Positions 24,783-34,097 of a DNA stretch of 64,000 nucleotides are shown here, piece after piece. The notes beneath the pieces were generated by a model. That model had not been told where the DNA came from, did no database searches, and worked only from the letters and a program-made list of their open reading frames with translations. Numbering within the stretch: the stretch's first letter is position 1; each line of letters begins with the position of its first letter. This stretch comes from a bacterium. Its GTDB lineage: Bacteria > Cyanobacteriota > Vampirovibrionia > Obscuribacterales > Obscuribacteraceae. Both the position numbers and the translations under genes were made by a program. Location of the stretch: NCBI GenBank assembly GCA_016124935.1, contig WGMS01000014.1:1-64000 (forward strand). The letters run 5' to 3'.

Positions 24783-24816
24783 GGGATCGGGGTATTGAGG
24801 CTCCGGTCCCATTTTG
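24783..24816 (+). terminator. Intrinsic terminator after glnN
   Basis: GGGATCGG (24783-24790) pairs with CCGGTCCC (24803-24810) including one G-U pair, around a 12-nt loop, followed by ATTTTG. Confidence 0.7.
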
Positions 24817-24901
24817 TTGCTGTGTCCGATAAAAGCATCGTATGTGGTATTATTCTGGCGATGATAAATCTTTAAGACTCTCGACCTAGAAAGAGCCCGC
24901 C

Positions 24902-26263
24902 GTGAGTCAGTCCACAGAAGACGCCGGTCAAGGCGCATCTAGAGATAGAATCTCGTCGGAGGACAGGGTCCTCTTGCCGGCAGCCGATGCTGTTCAAGAT
25001 GAGCCTAGAAGAAATTGTCCTTCTTGCGATCTCAATCTTCCTTTTTCTATCCGGGTCTGTCCCAATGACGGGACCGATTTATTTTTAGCCGAAACAGAGC
25101 TCTTTGCCGATAAATATGAGCTGCTCGAAGAGATCGGTCAGGGGGCGATAGGCACCATCTATAAAGCCAGGCATATAGCCCTCGATAGTTTTGTGGCTAT
25201 CAAGGTCCTCAATCAGGTCACCGAAGACCGGGTCACTTTTCTGCGTTTTCAAAGAGAGGCTAAGGCCGCCAGTAAGATCGCCCACGCCAATGTTATCAAC
25301 GTTTTTGATTTTGGAATCTGGAAAGACTGCCAGCCCTATATGGTCATGGACTATCTCGAGGGCGAGACCCTCGATAAGCTCCTCTCACGAAAGAGTTATC
25401 TATCGCTCACAGAAATTGTCGATATCGCCATCCCGGTGGCTAAAGCCCTTGCCCATGCCCATAGTTCCGGCATACTGCATCGCGATCTGAAGCCCAGCAA
25501 TATCATGATCCTCAAAGAGGGAGAGCCCGGTGCCCGGGTGAAAATCCTTGATTTCGGTCTGGCTAAGCTCTTGTTTCGCGATGACGGCATCAGCCTGTCC
25601 GCCACCGGGGCCGTGCTCGGCAGCCCGGCCTATATGAGCCCGGAGCAAGCCACTGCTTGTAGTGTCGACGCCCGCACCGATGTCTATTCTTTCGGTTGTA
25701 TACTCTATCAGCTGCTGACTGGAGAACCTCCATTGATGGGCCATTCTGCGGCAGAGACTTTTATGCGGCGCCTCAATGAGGACCCGGCTCCTGCATCCTC
25801 TCTCAGCGACCGATATGTACCGCCGAGATTAGATCAAATGATTTCTCGCACCATAGAAAGAGTGCCGGGCAAACGAGTGAAGTCTGCCTCCTGGATATTG
25901 AGCGAACTGCTCGCCATCAAAAATGAGCTCTCTGAATTGACTTCCGACCAGCTTCTACCCTCGGTTGCTGGGCGCGATAAAGCGACGGCTCGACAAATGG
26001 AGAAGACCGTGGTCGACCTTAAACCTGTCGGTGTCGACTCGGGCGAACGCAGGCAGGTCTTGAAAGATTTCCTCGAAGAGTCTTCCGAGAATGGTCGTGA
26101 AAATTCCTCAAAATATCTACCTAAAGACCTGCGTAAAGACCCGCTTCTAAGCCCCGGTATCTGGATAGCGCACTTCAAGAGGCAGTCCGAGCCTGTTCGC
26201 TACGGTCTGATACTGGTTGTGGTGTCGATACTGGCACTGGTTCTGCGCATACTCTTTCAATAG
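24902..26263 (+). CDS. Membrane-anchored Ser/Thr protein kinase with zinc ribbon
   Basis: A 453-residue Hanks-type kinase. Cys39, Cys42 and Cys53 form a 'CPSC...CPNDG' zinc-ribbon-like motif. The kinase domain spans ~72-340, with a Gly-rich loop 'IGQGAIGTIY', Lys101 in 'VAIKVL', 'HRDLKPSN' (193-200), 'DFG' (217-219) and 'SPAYMSPEQ' in the activation segment, all consistent with activity. A ~60-residue polar linker leads to one C-terminal helix (~434-451), so the kinase sits in the cytosol with almost nothing outside. The start codon is GTG. It follows glnN after a terminator and precedes the GGDEF gene. Confidence 0.9.
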   Translation: MSQSTEDAGQGASRDRISSEDRVLLPAADAVQDEPRRNCPSCDLNLPFSIRVCPNDGTDLFLAETELFADKYELLEEIGQGAIGTIYKARHIALDSFVAIKVLNQVTEDRVTFLRFQREAKAASKIAHANVINVFDFGIWKDCQPYMVMDYLEGETLDKLLSRKSYLSLTEIVDIAIPVAKALAHAHSSGILHRDLKPSNIMILKEGEPGARVKILDFGLAKLLFRDDGISLSATGAVLGSPAYMSPEQATACSVDARTDVYSFGCILYQLLTGEPPLMGHSAAETFMRRLNEDPAPASSLSDRYVPPRLDQMISRTIERVPGKRVKSASWILSELLAIKNELSELTSDQLLPSVAGRDKATARQMEKTVVDLKPVGVDSGERRQVLKDFLEESSENGRENSSKYLPKDLRKDPLLSPGIWIAHFKRQSEPVRYGLILVVVSILALVLRILFQ

Positions 26264-26393
26264 ACGAATAATTATCAGCCTGGTAAATCGCCTATATTTG
26301 CGGACGGGGTTTGATAAAAACATGGAAGGTGTACTTATTAATTAAGTGTATCTATATTTATATGGATGCTTCTCGGACTTCTTCTGCTTAAAA

Positions 26394-28385
26394 ATGATAC
26401 TCCAGGTAAAATTCAGACCGATTGTCGCCCTCACCTGCGCCTTTGTTTTCACCGGCGCGGTCTATCTGTGGATGCCCCAGTTGTCCCCCCTGGGCAAGGA
26501 CGTCAAAATATGGTTAGAGCAGCGCTATGCCTGCTTCACCGAACTGGACGACATGCACAAGGCTGTCATAGATACCGAATACAATTACAAAAGCTATATC
26601 GTCACCGGCGACAAGAAATATCACGAGGCGTTCAATAACTCGGTGGCTCGCATAAACGAGAAAATAAGCATCTTGCGTGGACTGAACGCTAATGAGACCC
26701 GCAATCTCGACAAGTTGCGAGGCATGCAGAACAACTTTCGCGGTGCCATCGAAGAGCTCAAATCCGAAGCGGAGTTGCGTCCCACCCAGACCCAGGAGCG
26801 CGCCCTCGAGATTCTTGCCGATACAAAACAGATAGAGGCCCTCGACGAACTGGCTTCCGATGTGGTGCTCATGCAAAAGGCAGAGTACAACTTGCTTCGC
26901 GAGCAGCTTCTTATATACAACGGACTGGTGCGTTCGGGACCCTATCCCTGGCTCGCTCTTCTAGTCATCTTCGGAGTCTCTGGACTGGTCGCCTTTACCG
27001 GCGGTCAACCGGCAAGAACCAGAGAAGAGTCCCCGGTCGAACATAAGCCCCATCCGGTCCAGGCTAACGAAGCTTATCGCAAGTTGGTCGATGAGCTGGA
27101 AGATACCCGCTCTCAGCTCGAGAGGCTTACTAATTTAGACAGGCTCACCGAGGTTTTGAACGTACGCGGTCTGGAAAAGATCCTCTCGGTGGAGGAGAAC
27201 CGCATGGTGAGAGCCGGCGGCCATTTGATATCGATTTTGATCAATTGCGACAATTTCAGGGATGTCAACGAAGAGCTCGGCCATTCCGTTGGTGACCTCG
27301 TTTTGAAAGATGTGGCGAAGAGAATCACGGGCACTCTCAGGCCATCGGATCATGTCGCCAGGGTAGGCGGTGATGAGTTCCTGGTGCTCCTGCCCGATAC
27401 CCAGTTAGCCTACGGCATGCGGGTGGCGGAGCGAATTCGCACCGCCGTATCGGAAGTCTCTTTGCACAATTCGCGCAAGCTCAAGAAACTGACCGTCAGC
27501 CTCGGTGTGGCTACCCTGCCTGCTTCGATATCCGAGGTAGAGGCGGTGGTCGCCAACGCCCGGGAGGCGATGCAGCGCAGCAAGGACGCCGGTAAGGACA
27601 AAGTCTCGCTGGCTAGAGAGTCCGGTAACGCCGCCGAAGCGAAACAGGGCAGCCTGGTAGATAAGCTCACCAGCCCGGATAGTTATCGGGTGGTCTATCA
27701 GCCCATTCTTGATCTGACCAACGAAGAGGTTGCCGGTTTCGAAATCTTCACCCGGGGGCTCGAAGGCGCGTTCGAGAGCCCCGACGAATTCTTCAAGCTC
27801 TGTATCGAGAACAATCTACTCACCCCGGTCGATCTGCAATGCCTGAAACTGGCTATCGAGAAATCTCATAGCATCGCCGAAGGCATGCGGGTGCACATGA
27901 ACGTCTTTCCCTCCACCATCGTCGATACCTCTATCGAGGAGTTCATCGGGATGTTTCCGATTACGGCCGGTGGACGCACCTATTGTATAGAGCTCAGCGA
28001 GCAGCATTTCATCATCGAACCCAAACATATGCGAGATTCTATAAACGCCATAAGAGAAGCGGGAATAATGGTGGCAATAGACGACATCGGCTTCGGGCGC
28101 AGCTCTCTAGAAAGTCTCATTCTACTTGAACCGGATGTGGTGAAAGTAGACCGCAAGTATGTCACCGGAGTCTCTGATGATGTCGGCAAGGTCAGGCTTC
28201 TGAAGCGCCTTACCAATGTGGCCAAATCTCTGGGCGCGGAAGTGGTGGCAGAAGGCATCGAGCGTCGCGATGATGTTCCGGTGTTGCAGGATCTCGGTGT
28301 GCATTTCGGCCAGGGTTTTATGTGGGGCGACCTGCTAGAGGTGCTTCCCACAGACCCCGAGAGCCAGAGGAAGCTTTTTCAGTAA
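26394..28385 (+). CDS. CHASE3-like sensor, GGDEF and degenerate EAL protein
   Basis: The ATG at 26394 is preferred to the open-frame start at 26346 because it directly precedes the first helix (663 residues). Two transmembrane helices enclose a ~155-residue helical periplasmic domain with the CHASE3-like signature 'YNYKSYIVTGDKKYHEAF'. Then follows a GGDEF domain with intact 'RVGGDEFLVLL' (about residue 325), so it may make c-di-GMP. The EAL-like domain has 'EIF' in place of 'EAL' and 'DDIGFG' in place of 'DDFGTG', so hydrolysis is doubtful and it may bind c-di-GMP or a partner. It precedes a membrane protein gene by about 30 bp. Confidence 0.88.
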   Translation: MILQVKFRPIVALTCAFVFTGAVYLWMPQLSPLGKDVKIWLEQRYACFTELDDMHKAVIDTEYNYKSYIVTGDKKYHEAFNNSVARINEKISILRGLNANETRNLDKLRGMQNNFRGAIEELKSEAELRPTQTQERALEILADTKQIEALDELASDVVLMQKAEYNLLREQLLIYNGLVRSGPYPWLALLVIFGVSGLVAFTGGQPARTREESPVEHKPHPVQANEAYRKLVDELEDTRSQLERLTNLDRLTEVLNVRGLEKILSVEENRMVRAGGHLISILINCDNFRDVNEELGHSVGDLVLKDVAKRITGTLRPSDHVARVGGDEFLVLLPDTQLAYGMRVAERIRTAVSEVSLHNSRKLKKLTVSLGVATLPASISEVEAVVANAREAMQRSKDAGKDKVSLARESGNAAEAKQGSLVDKLTSPDSYRVVYQPILDLTNEEVAGFEIFTRGLEGAFESPDEFFKLCIENNLLTPVDLQCLKLAIEKSHSIAEGMRVHMNVFPSTIVDTSIEEFIGMFPITAGGRTYCIELSEQHFIIEPKHMRDSINAIREAGIMVAIDDIGFGRSSLESLILLEPDVVKVDRKYVTGVSDDVGKVRLLKRLTNVAKSLGAEVVAEGIERRDDVPVLQDLGVHFGQGFMWGDLLEVLPTDPESQRKLFQ

Positions 28386-28415
28386 CCGGTTTTAGCAAGT
28401 AGATTGAGGTTGGCT

Positions 28416-29123
28416 ATGACGGATCAAGTAGCGCAATTCAACGAAGACAATCAGGACAGATTCACCCTCGATGAGGTCATGTCCCGGGGCTTCGACGATC
28501 TAAAGAGTCGCTTCTGGAAGTATCTGGGTCTACTTGCTCTGGCGGTTTTCGTGCCGATGATGCCGGCTCTGGCGAGCTTTGCCCTCAAGTGGCTGGGGGA
28601 GAGCACCACCCTCACCATAGTGATCGGATCGGTTTTGAGTTTTACCTCTTCCATACTCTCTTTCCTTATGACCATCGGGCTTTTGCGTATTCAAATTCGG
28701 ATAGTCCGGGGAGAAGAGATTCACTCCGACGATCTGTGGAGATCCGTTGGACGAGTCTGGGCTTTCATGGGCGCTTCCATATTACTTGGAATTATGCTCG
28801 CCTTCGGATTTATCTGTTTCATCGTCCCCGGTATCATTCTCTATTTGACTTTTCAGTTCTATCCTTATTTCATCATCGAGCATAAACTGGGCCCGATAGC
28901 GGCTCTCAAAGCCAGTGCCGCCATTACAAAAGGAGTCATGTGGGAGCTTTTCTTCTTGCATCTGGTCTTGATGGTGGTGGGTAGCATGGGCTGGTTGTTG
29001 CTCCTTATCGGGGCGATACCTGCCGAGATGTTCTGCCGACTGACCATCACCCATGCTTATGCCGATCTGTTAAAGCGTTGCCCTAAAGAGAACCTGGCGG
29101 AACTACCAGCACTTGCCGGCTAA
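28416..29123 (+). CDS. Multi-spanning membrane protein (DUF975/YciC-like)
   Basis: A 235-residue protein from the ATG at 28416, with GAGG 9 bp upstream; an upstream TTG at 28404 is less likely. About five to six hydrophobic segments; the early 'FDDLKSRFWKYLGLLAL' and later 'FGFICFIVPGIILYLTFQFYPYFIIEH' (read as adjoining pieces) with 'ALKASAAITKG' resemble the DUF975/GPDPase-membrane-like families of six-helix proteins whose function is unknown. It is packed between the GGDEF gene and a secreted coiled-coil gene (gap 15 bp), so these three are probably one operon. Confidence 0.65.
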   Translation: MTDQVAQFNEDNQDRFTLDEVMSRGFDDLKSRFWKYLGLLALAVFVPMMPALASFALKWLGESTTLTIVIGSVLSFTSSILSFLMTIGLLRIQIRIVRGEEIHSDDLWRSVGRVWAFMGASILLGIMLAFGFICFIVPGIILYLTFQFYPYFIIEHKLGPIAALKASAAITKGVMWELFFLHLVLMVVGSMGWLLLLIGAIPAEMFCRLTITHAYADLLKRCPKENLAELPALAG

Positions 29124-29138
29124 CTGGAGAATGTTTCT

Positions 29139-29906
29139 GTGGAATCGTCACCGATAAAACTTGTAATCGTTGTCTCTGCTTTTCTTTTGACCGGGCTTTT
29201 GTTCCCTGCCGCACCGGCTTTAGCGGAAAGCGAAGAGAGCCCGGATGCCATTAAGGCCGATCTTCAAGAGCTGGAGCAGAAAGAGGCTCTCACCGGTCAT
29301 ATCAAATCGGAAGCGGCTCATTCTTCGACCCAGCTCAAAGAGCTCTTGGGTTCGCTTAAACAGTTGGGTCGGTCTACTTCCGAGATCTTCGGCGAAGTTC
29401 AGCGCGAAGACCTGGTGGTGGTCGGGGAGCCCGATGTGATAGGACCGATGATCGTGCCTGCCATGCCGGATGTCTCCGGGATGCTCGGCACAGGACAGTA
29501 TCTGCCTGCCCGTAAAAAATGGATAGATTATTTCATGGCCAACATAGAACGACTCTATCCGATGGTCACTAAAGAGCTGGAGGCTCTGAAACTGCCCGAT
29601 GACGCCAGCGATGATATGAAAGAGCATTACAAGCGGGTGGTGCTTGCCTACAACAAATTGGGACCTTCTCTCAAAGATCTGGAAGCGGTCACCCAGGGAC
29701 CTGAATACGATAACGAAGCTATCGCCAGATGCGCCACCATATCCAGAACTTATATCGAGGTCATGGATAAAGAGTTGAAGCGGCTTTATCGCGATATGAA
29801 AAAAGAGGTCTCGGTGACGAAGCATGACGACCAGAAGCTGGATCGTAAAATCGAGAAAGAGACAAAAGAGCTGGAGAGATTAGAGGGCGAGAAAAGCTCG
29901 GATTAA
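29139..29906 (+). CDS. Secreted helical/coiled-coil protein, unknown
   Basis: A 255-residue protein starting at GTG with CTGGAGA upstream. The signal peptide core is 'LVIVVSAFLLTGLLF', ending 'PALAES'. The mature chain is mostly charged alpha helix (long Glu/Lys heptads at ~30-70 and 215-250) around a Pro/Met/Gly-rich loop near residue 100. No family is recognised. It is last in a run of plus-strand genes and overlaps the convergent TPR gene by 4 bp at the stop codons. Confidence 0.6.
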   Translation: MESSPIKLVIVVSAFLLTGLLFPAAPALAESEESPDAIKADLQELEQKEALTGHIKSEAAHSSTQLKELLGSLKQLGRSTSEIFGEVQREDLVVVGEPDVIGPMIVPAMPDVSGMLGTGQYLPARKKWIDYFMANIERLYPMVTKELEALKLPDDASDDMKEHYKRVVLAYNKLGPSLKDLEAVTQGPEYDNEAIARCATISRTYIEVMDKELKRLYRDMKKEVSVTKHDDQKLDRKIEKETKELERLEGEKSSD

Positions 29907-31849
29907 TCTTCTTGCAATAGCTCTACCGCGCTGGGCATTTTTCTGAGATCTCTTCTTTCGATATGACCATGATCAATTTCATGACCTTCGCCGCTTGCTC
30001 TTGCCCGGCGCCTGCCGTAGTGCTCGAAATCTGGCGTATAGATGCTGATGTCATAGCTTTGATCCCGGGCGCTCGAAGCACCTTTCAGGGCTTCCGCCCG
30101 TCCTTTCGGGTTGCCCCGGTTCTCGCGCACAAGAGCGAGCTGGTTCCAGGCATAGGCACTATCGGGATCCAGTTTGAGCGCTTTTACCAGATTCTCTTCG
30201 GCTTTCTCTAAATCATCCCGGGCTCGAAATATCAAACCCCAGGACAGATAAGTATTGAAGCTGTCCGGGAAGAGATAGGTCGCTTTCTCCATGGCTTTAC
30301 CGGCTTCCCCAAGACGATTCTCGCCGACCAGATGATGAATCAGAATGAGCCAGACCTTCGACGAGTATTGCGGGTGTTGATGCACCACTTTTTTGAGATA
30401 GTCGATAGATTTATCTATTTCGCCTTCTGTAGAGGCGATGTTACTGAGAACCAGCCAGGCATCCGGAGCGCGCTCATCCAGCCTGGTGGCGGTCTGGGCC
30501 GTTATCAGCGCTCTATCCATCTGTTTGTTCTTGAAATAGGCGCTGGCGAGAAGACAATAGAGACTGTATTGTTTTTTCCCCGAGGCTATCGCTTTGTTCA
30601 ATCCTGAAATTGCCGCTTTGTAATCGCCGGACAACAGCCTGGCCTGGGCCAGCATCTCGGTGGTGTCTATGGCGCCGGAGCTGAGCGTGGATGCTTTCTC
30701 CAGCAACTTTGTCGCTTTCTCCGGCTCTCCTTCACCCAGGGCGATAGAGGCAAGACCCATATAGTTGCCCGGATTCTTCGGGTCGGAGGTTATTCCTTGT
30801 GCGAATATGCGGCGCGCTTCTTCGATTCTACCTTCCATTATGAGGGCATTGGCTCTCGAGAAACTCTCCATATTTACCGGGCTTTCTGCAATCGGCTCTT
30901 TCTCTTCCAGCTCGGATAGTCGGCGATAGCTTTCTGCCGAATCTTCGTTCTTGCCTAATTTAGATTGGACAAGAGCGAGATAGAGCCAGGCGCTCTTAGA
31001 ATCCGGACGCACGGACAGGGCTTGCTTGTAGCAGGTCTCGGCTCTGTCATAACGCTGCATGCAGTGATAGACATAACCGAGGATGAAGAGGGCGCGGTAA
31101 TTGCCGGGGTCGGCTGCCAGGGCTTTTTTTAAGCTCGCTTCGGCGTTCTTGCCCATCTGCAATTCGGTATAGATTGCCCCGAGACTGGTCCAGGTATCCG
31201 GCTCCTCCGGACCGAGACGACAGGCGTATTCTAAGGTGGCGAGGCAGTCTTGATAGCGGCCCAGTTTCATATAGATGGCGCCCAGATTGACATAGGCGGC
31301 GTAGAAATTGGGGTCCAGCTGGCAGGCCTTATAGTAAGAGAGACCGGCATCTTTATAGCGATTGGCGCTGCTCAAAATGGCGCCTTTGACATTAGCCACC
31401 TGGGCATTGGCGGGGTAGAGTCTTTCTGCTTCGTTGATGGTGGCAAGGGCTTCCTTTGTCGATCTCTTCGCTAACTGTTCAATGGCAAGACCGGCTCTTC
31501 TTTCGGCGTCTTTGTCCTTTTCGGTTTTGGCTTCCGGTTTGTAAGCCTTCGGATTTGATAAAGGCTTCAATCTGTTCTTTGCCAGCAAAAGCGCTGCGGG
31601 CTTGAGCAGAGATCTCTTTTCGGTAGAAAGATCCTGACCTTTTTCTATTTCTCCTATCTGTTTCTCGGGATCGCCTGCCGGTCCTTTGAGCTTATTTAAA
31701 TCAGGAATCGTGTTCAGTTCATCGGCATCGCTTTTGTCGACAGCACTTTTCTCGTTCTTGGCCCCGTTACAGGAGCAAAGCAGGATGGTTCCCGTTATGA
31801 GAATTGCCAGATTTCGTTTTGGATGCCTGCTTGAATTGGTATCGCCCAT
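29903..31849 (-). CDS. TPR lipoprotein
   Basis: A 648-residue protein with a lipoprotein-type signal ('LAILITGTILLCSC' then Asn), so probably lipid-anchored in the periplasm or outer membrane. After a ~90-residue linker, tetratricopeptide repeats fill the rest, about twelve to fourteen, e.g. 'AYVNLGAIYMKLGRYQDCL', 'ALFILGYVYHCMQRYDRAE', 'AWLYLALVQSKLGKNEDSA'. It is a protein-interaction scaffold of unknown partner. It starts 5 bp after the stop of the upstream molybdopterin oxidoreductase and is likely co-transcribed with it. Confidence 0.8.
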   Translation of the reverse strand: MGDTNSSRHPKRNLAILITGTILLCSCNGAKNEKSAVDKSDADELNTIPDLNKLKGPAGDPEKQIGEIEKGQDLSTEKRSLLKPAALLLAKNRLKPLSNPKAYKPEAKTEKDKDAERRAGLAIEQLAKRSTKEALATINEAERLYPANAQVANVKGAILSSANRYKDAGLSYYKACQLDPNFYAAYVNLGAIYMKLGRYQDCLATLEYACRLGPEEPDTWTSLGAIYTELQMGKNAEASLKKALAADPGNYRALFILGYVYHCMQRYDRAETCYKQALSVRPDSKSAWLYLALVQSKLGKNEDSAESYRRLSELEEKEPIAESPVNMESFSRANALIMEGRIEEARRIFAQGITSDPKNPGNYMGLASIALGEGEPEKATKLLEKASTLSSGAIDTTEMLAQARLLSGDYKAAISGLNKAIASGKKQYSLYCLLASAYFKNKQMDRALITAQTATRLDERAPDAWLVLSNIASTEGEIDKSIDYLKKVVHQHPQYSSKVWLILIHHLVGENRLGEAGKAMEKATYLFPDSFNTYLSWGLIFRARDDLEKAEENLVKALKLDPDSAYAWNQLALVRENRGNPKGRAEALKGASSARDQSYDISIYTPDFEHYGRRRARASGEGHEIDHGHIERRDLRKMPSAVELLQED

Positions 31850-31853
31850 AATG

Positions 31854-34034
31854 TCAGGATTCTATCTTCACCGGGGCAAACTTGAAAGCCGGAGTACGGG
31901 AGCGACTGTCTATATTTGGTTTGATCAGGACATTGGACTCGGGATAGAACATGGCCGCGGTTCCCTCTTTTATATTGCCGACCACAACTTCGATATTGTC
32001 CATGACACCGGCTTCTCCCCGCACTTTTACGCGCTGACCGTCTTTGACCGAAAAACGCCGGGCGTCTTCTCTGGCGATGAGGATGCAATAGCGATGCGGA
32101 ATACCCCGGTAGATATCATGCTCTTCGTAGACCACGGTGTTGAACTGACCTTCCGAGCGGATGGTGATCAACTTGAGCATGTTCTGGTCGATTTTTAAAT
32201 CGGGCAGCTCGGTGACATGCATTATCGCTCTGCCTGAAGCCGTCTTGAAACTGGGGTCATGAAAGACTCGACCGGATATGGTGAATTCTCTGCCGGTTTC
32301 GTCGATGGTGGCTATTTCGCTCCATCCTGGAATGGCCCTGGCGATGAGCGCTCTTACCTCTTTGTGGCTTTTCAGGCGTTTCCAGTCGACAGGTTTTGGA
32401 CCGAGGACCCGATGGGCGATATCGCAGATGATGTCGGATTCGGCTCGCAATAAGCCGCCTACATTGGCGGTGCCGCCTTCCGACATCCGCACGAAATTGA
32501 ACATCGACTCCTGGGTTGTGGCCTGGGGCTCTTCGTCTCTTGCCAGCACCGGCAGGATAAGGGTTGTTTTGCCCACACCGTGGAAGTGTCCCGGATTGAG
32601 CTTGGTGTTCAGATAGACGATGGTGTCTATGTTGGCCAGGCACTCTGTCGCCCAGGTAAGATCCGGATTGGAGCCCCATAAATTGCCGCCCAGACAAAAG
32701 AGAAAGTCGAGCTTGCCTTTGCGACCGGCTTCCATCATGGCATGGGTGTCATAACCTTCGCCTTCGGGGACTTTGATGTCATAGAGTTTTTCCAGAGATT
32801 TTTTGATCCCGTCTTTCAATGCCGGGGTGAAGCCGATAGAGCCCACACCCTGCACATTGGAGTGCCCGCGGATGGGCATCATGCCCGCTCCGGGGCGGCC
32901 GACGTTACCTGTGGCGATAGCTAGATTGGCTATGGCCAGGACATTTTCGACACCGTGTTTATGATGGGTGATACCCATCGCCCAGGAGAAAATCACTCCT
33001 TTTGAGGCTTTTATCATAGAAGCGGCTTTTTCCATGGTGGCGCGATCGACACCGCTATTTTCTTCGAGATCTTGCCAGCTCTTGTCCGTGGCGAAATTCA
33101 AAACAGCTTCGTAGTCTTCGGCATGGGCTTCCATAAAGGATCTATCTATGCCGCCATTTTCGATGCAGGCTTTGAGAATGCCGACAAACAGGGCGGTATC
33201 GCCGCCGGCGCCAGGTTGAATATAGAGTGATGCTATTTTGGTGCCGAAGAGCATCGATTTTACTTTCGACGGCACATGAAAGGTATCGAGACCGGTCTCG
33301 TAGAGCGGATTGACTACAATCACTTCACCGCCGCGTTCTTTCAAATTGGCCAGTTGAGTCATCAGTCGCGGATGGTTGGAAGCCGGATTGGCGCCGATCA
33401 CAAAAACCAGATCGCAGCGGTTGATATCTTCGAGCTCGACGGTGGCGGTGCCTGTGCCAAAGGCCATGCCCAGCCCTACCCCGGAAGCCTGGTGGCAGTA
33501 GAAAGAGCAGTTCATCACGTTATTAGAGCCCTGCACTCTGGCAAGGGACTGCAAAAGAAAAGCGGCTTCGTTGGAAGAACGACCCGAAGCGTAATAGGCG
33601 GTTCTTTCCGGACCGGCTTTTTTGAGACGTTTACCGGCTATATCCAGGGCTTCGACCCAGCTTATGCGCTCGAAGCGCTCGGCGCCTTCGCGCAAAATAA
33701 CCGGGTAGCTCAGCCTGCCCTGGTCTTCTGCCTGTTTTGGAGTCAGCTCTTTTAATTTGGCCAGGGTTTTGCCGGGCTCGGCAAAATAATCCGCCGGCAG
33801 GGCTTCGTACATATCGGCCGACTGGGCCTGGAGGCTCTTCTTGCAGACTTCGGGAAAATGACCGGCTTCGTTGACCATGCCGCCTTTCAGTCCACCCATG
33901 CCAAGAGCACAGGTTTTGCAGGCGTTTTTTGAACGCATCCGACGCCAGAGCCTGATCGGTCCTACCTCCATGGCTTTGTTCAGGGTGTAGGCCACCGCTT
34001 GCCATCCGCCGCCGGGTTTAGTCTTCCGTGCCAT
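31854..34034 (-). CDS. Molybdopterin oxidoreductase, FdhF/YdeP family
   Basis: A 726-residue cytosolic enzyme of the YdeP-type branch of the formate-dehydrogenase-like molybdopterin family. Seen: N-terminal 'NACKTCALGMGG' (only two Cys, so no complete 4Fe-4S motif, as usual for YdeP), 'SFYCHQASGVGLGMAFGTGT' as adjoining pieces around the Mo site, 'VIGANPASNHPRLM', 'GAGMMPIRGHSNVQGVGSIG', 'NTKLNPGHFHGVGKT', and a C-terminal dinucleotide-binding beta domain ('TIRSEGQFNTVVYEEHD'). In E. coli YdeP is linked to acid resistance; the substrate is unknown. No electron-transfer partner or cofactor gene is adjacent, only a TPR lipoprotein. Confidence 0.88.
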   Translation of the reverse strand: MARKTKPGGGWQAVAYTLNKAMEVGPIRLWRRMRSKNACKTCALGMGGLKGGMVNEAGHFPEVCKKSLQAQSADMYEALPADYFAEPGKTLAKLKELTPKQAEDQGRLSYPVILREGAERFERISWVEALDIAGKRLKKAGPERTAYYASGRSSNEAAFLLQSLARVQGSNNVMNCSFYCHQASGVGLGMAFGTGTATVELEDINRCDLVFVIGANPASNHPRLMTQLANLKERGGEVIVVNPLYETGLDTFHVPSKVKSMLFGTKIASLYIQPGAGGDTALFVGILKACIENGGIDRSFMEAHAEDYEAVLNFATDKSWQDLEENSGVDRATMEKAASMIKASKGVIFSWAMGITHHKHGVENVLAIANLAIATGNVGRPGAGMMPIRGHSNVQGVGSIGFTPALKDGIKKSLEKLYDIKVPEGEGYDTHAMMEAGRKGKLDFLFCLGGNLWGSNPDLTWATECLANIDTIVYLNTKLNPGHFHGVGKTTLILPVLARDEEPQATTQESMFNFVRMSEGGTANVGGLLRAESDIICDIAHRVLGPKPVDWKRLKSHKEVRALIARAIPGWSEIATIDETGREFTISGRVFHDPSFKTASGRAIMHVTELPDLKIDQNMLKLITIRSEGQFNTVVYEEHDIYRGIPHRYCILIAREDARRFSVKDGQRVKVRGEAGVMDNIEVVVGNIKEGTAAMFYPESNVLIKPNIDSRSRTPAFKFAPVKIES

Positions 34035-34097
34035 ATTCTCGCCTCCTGAGCAAAGATTATAAAGTAGTCCGGTCGATAAGTCTGCTAAGCTTCTGCC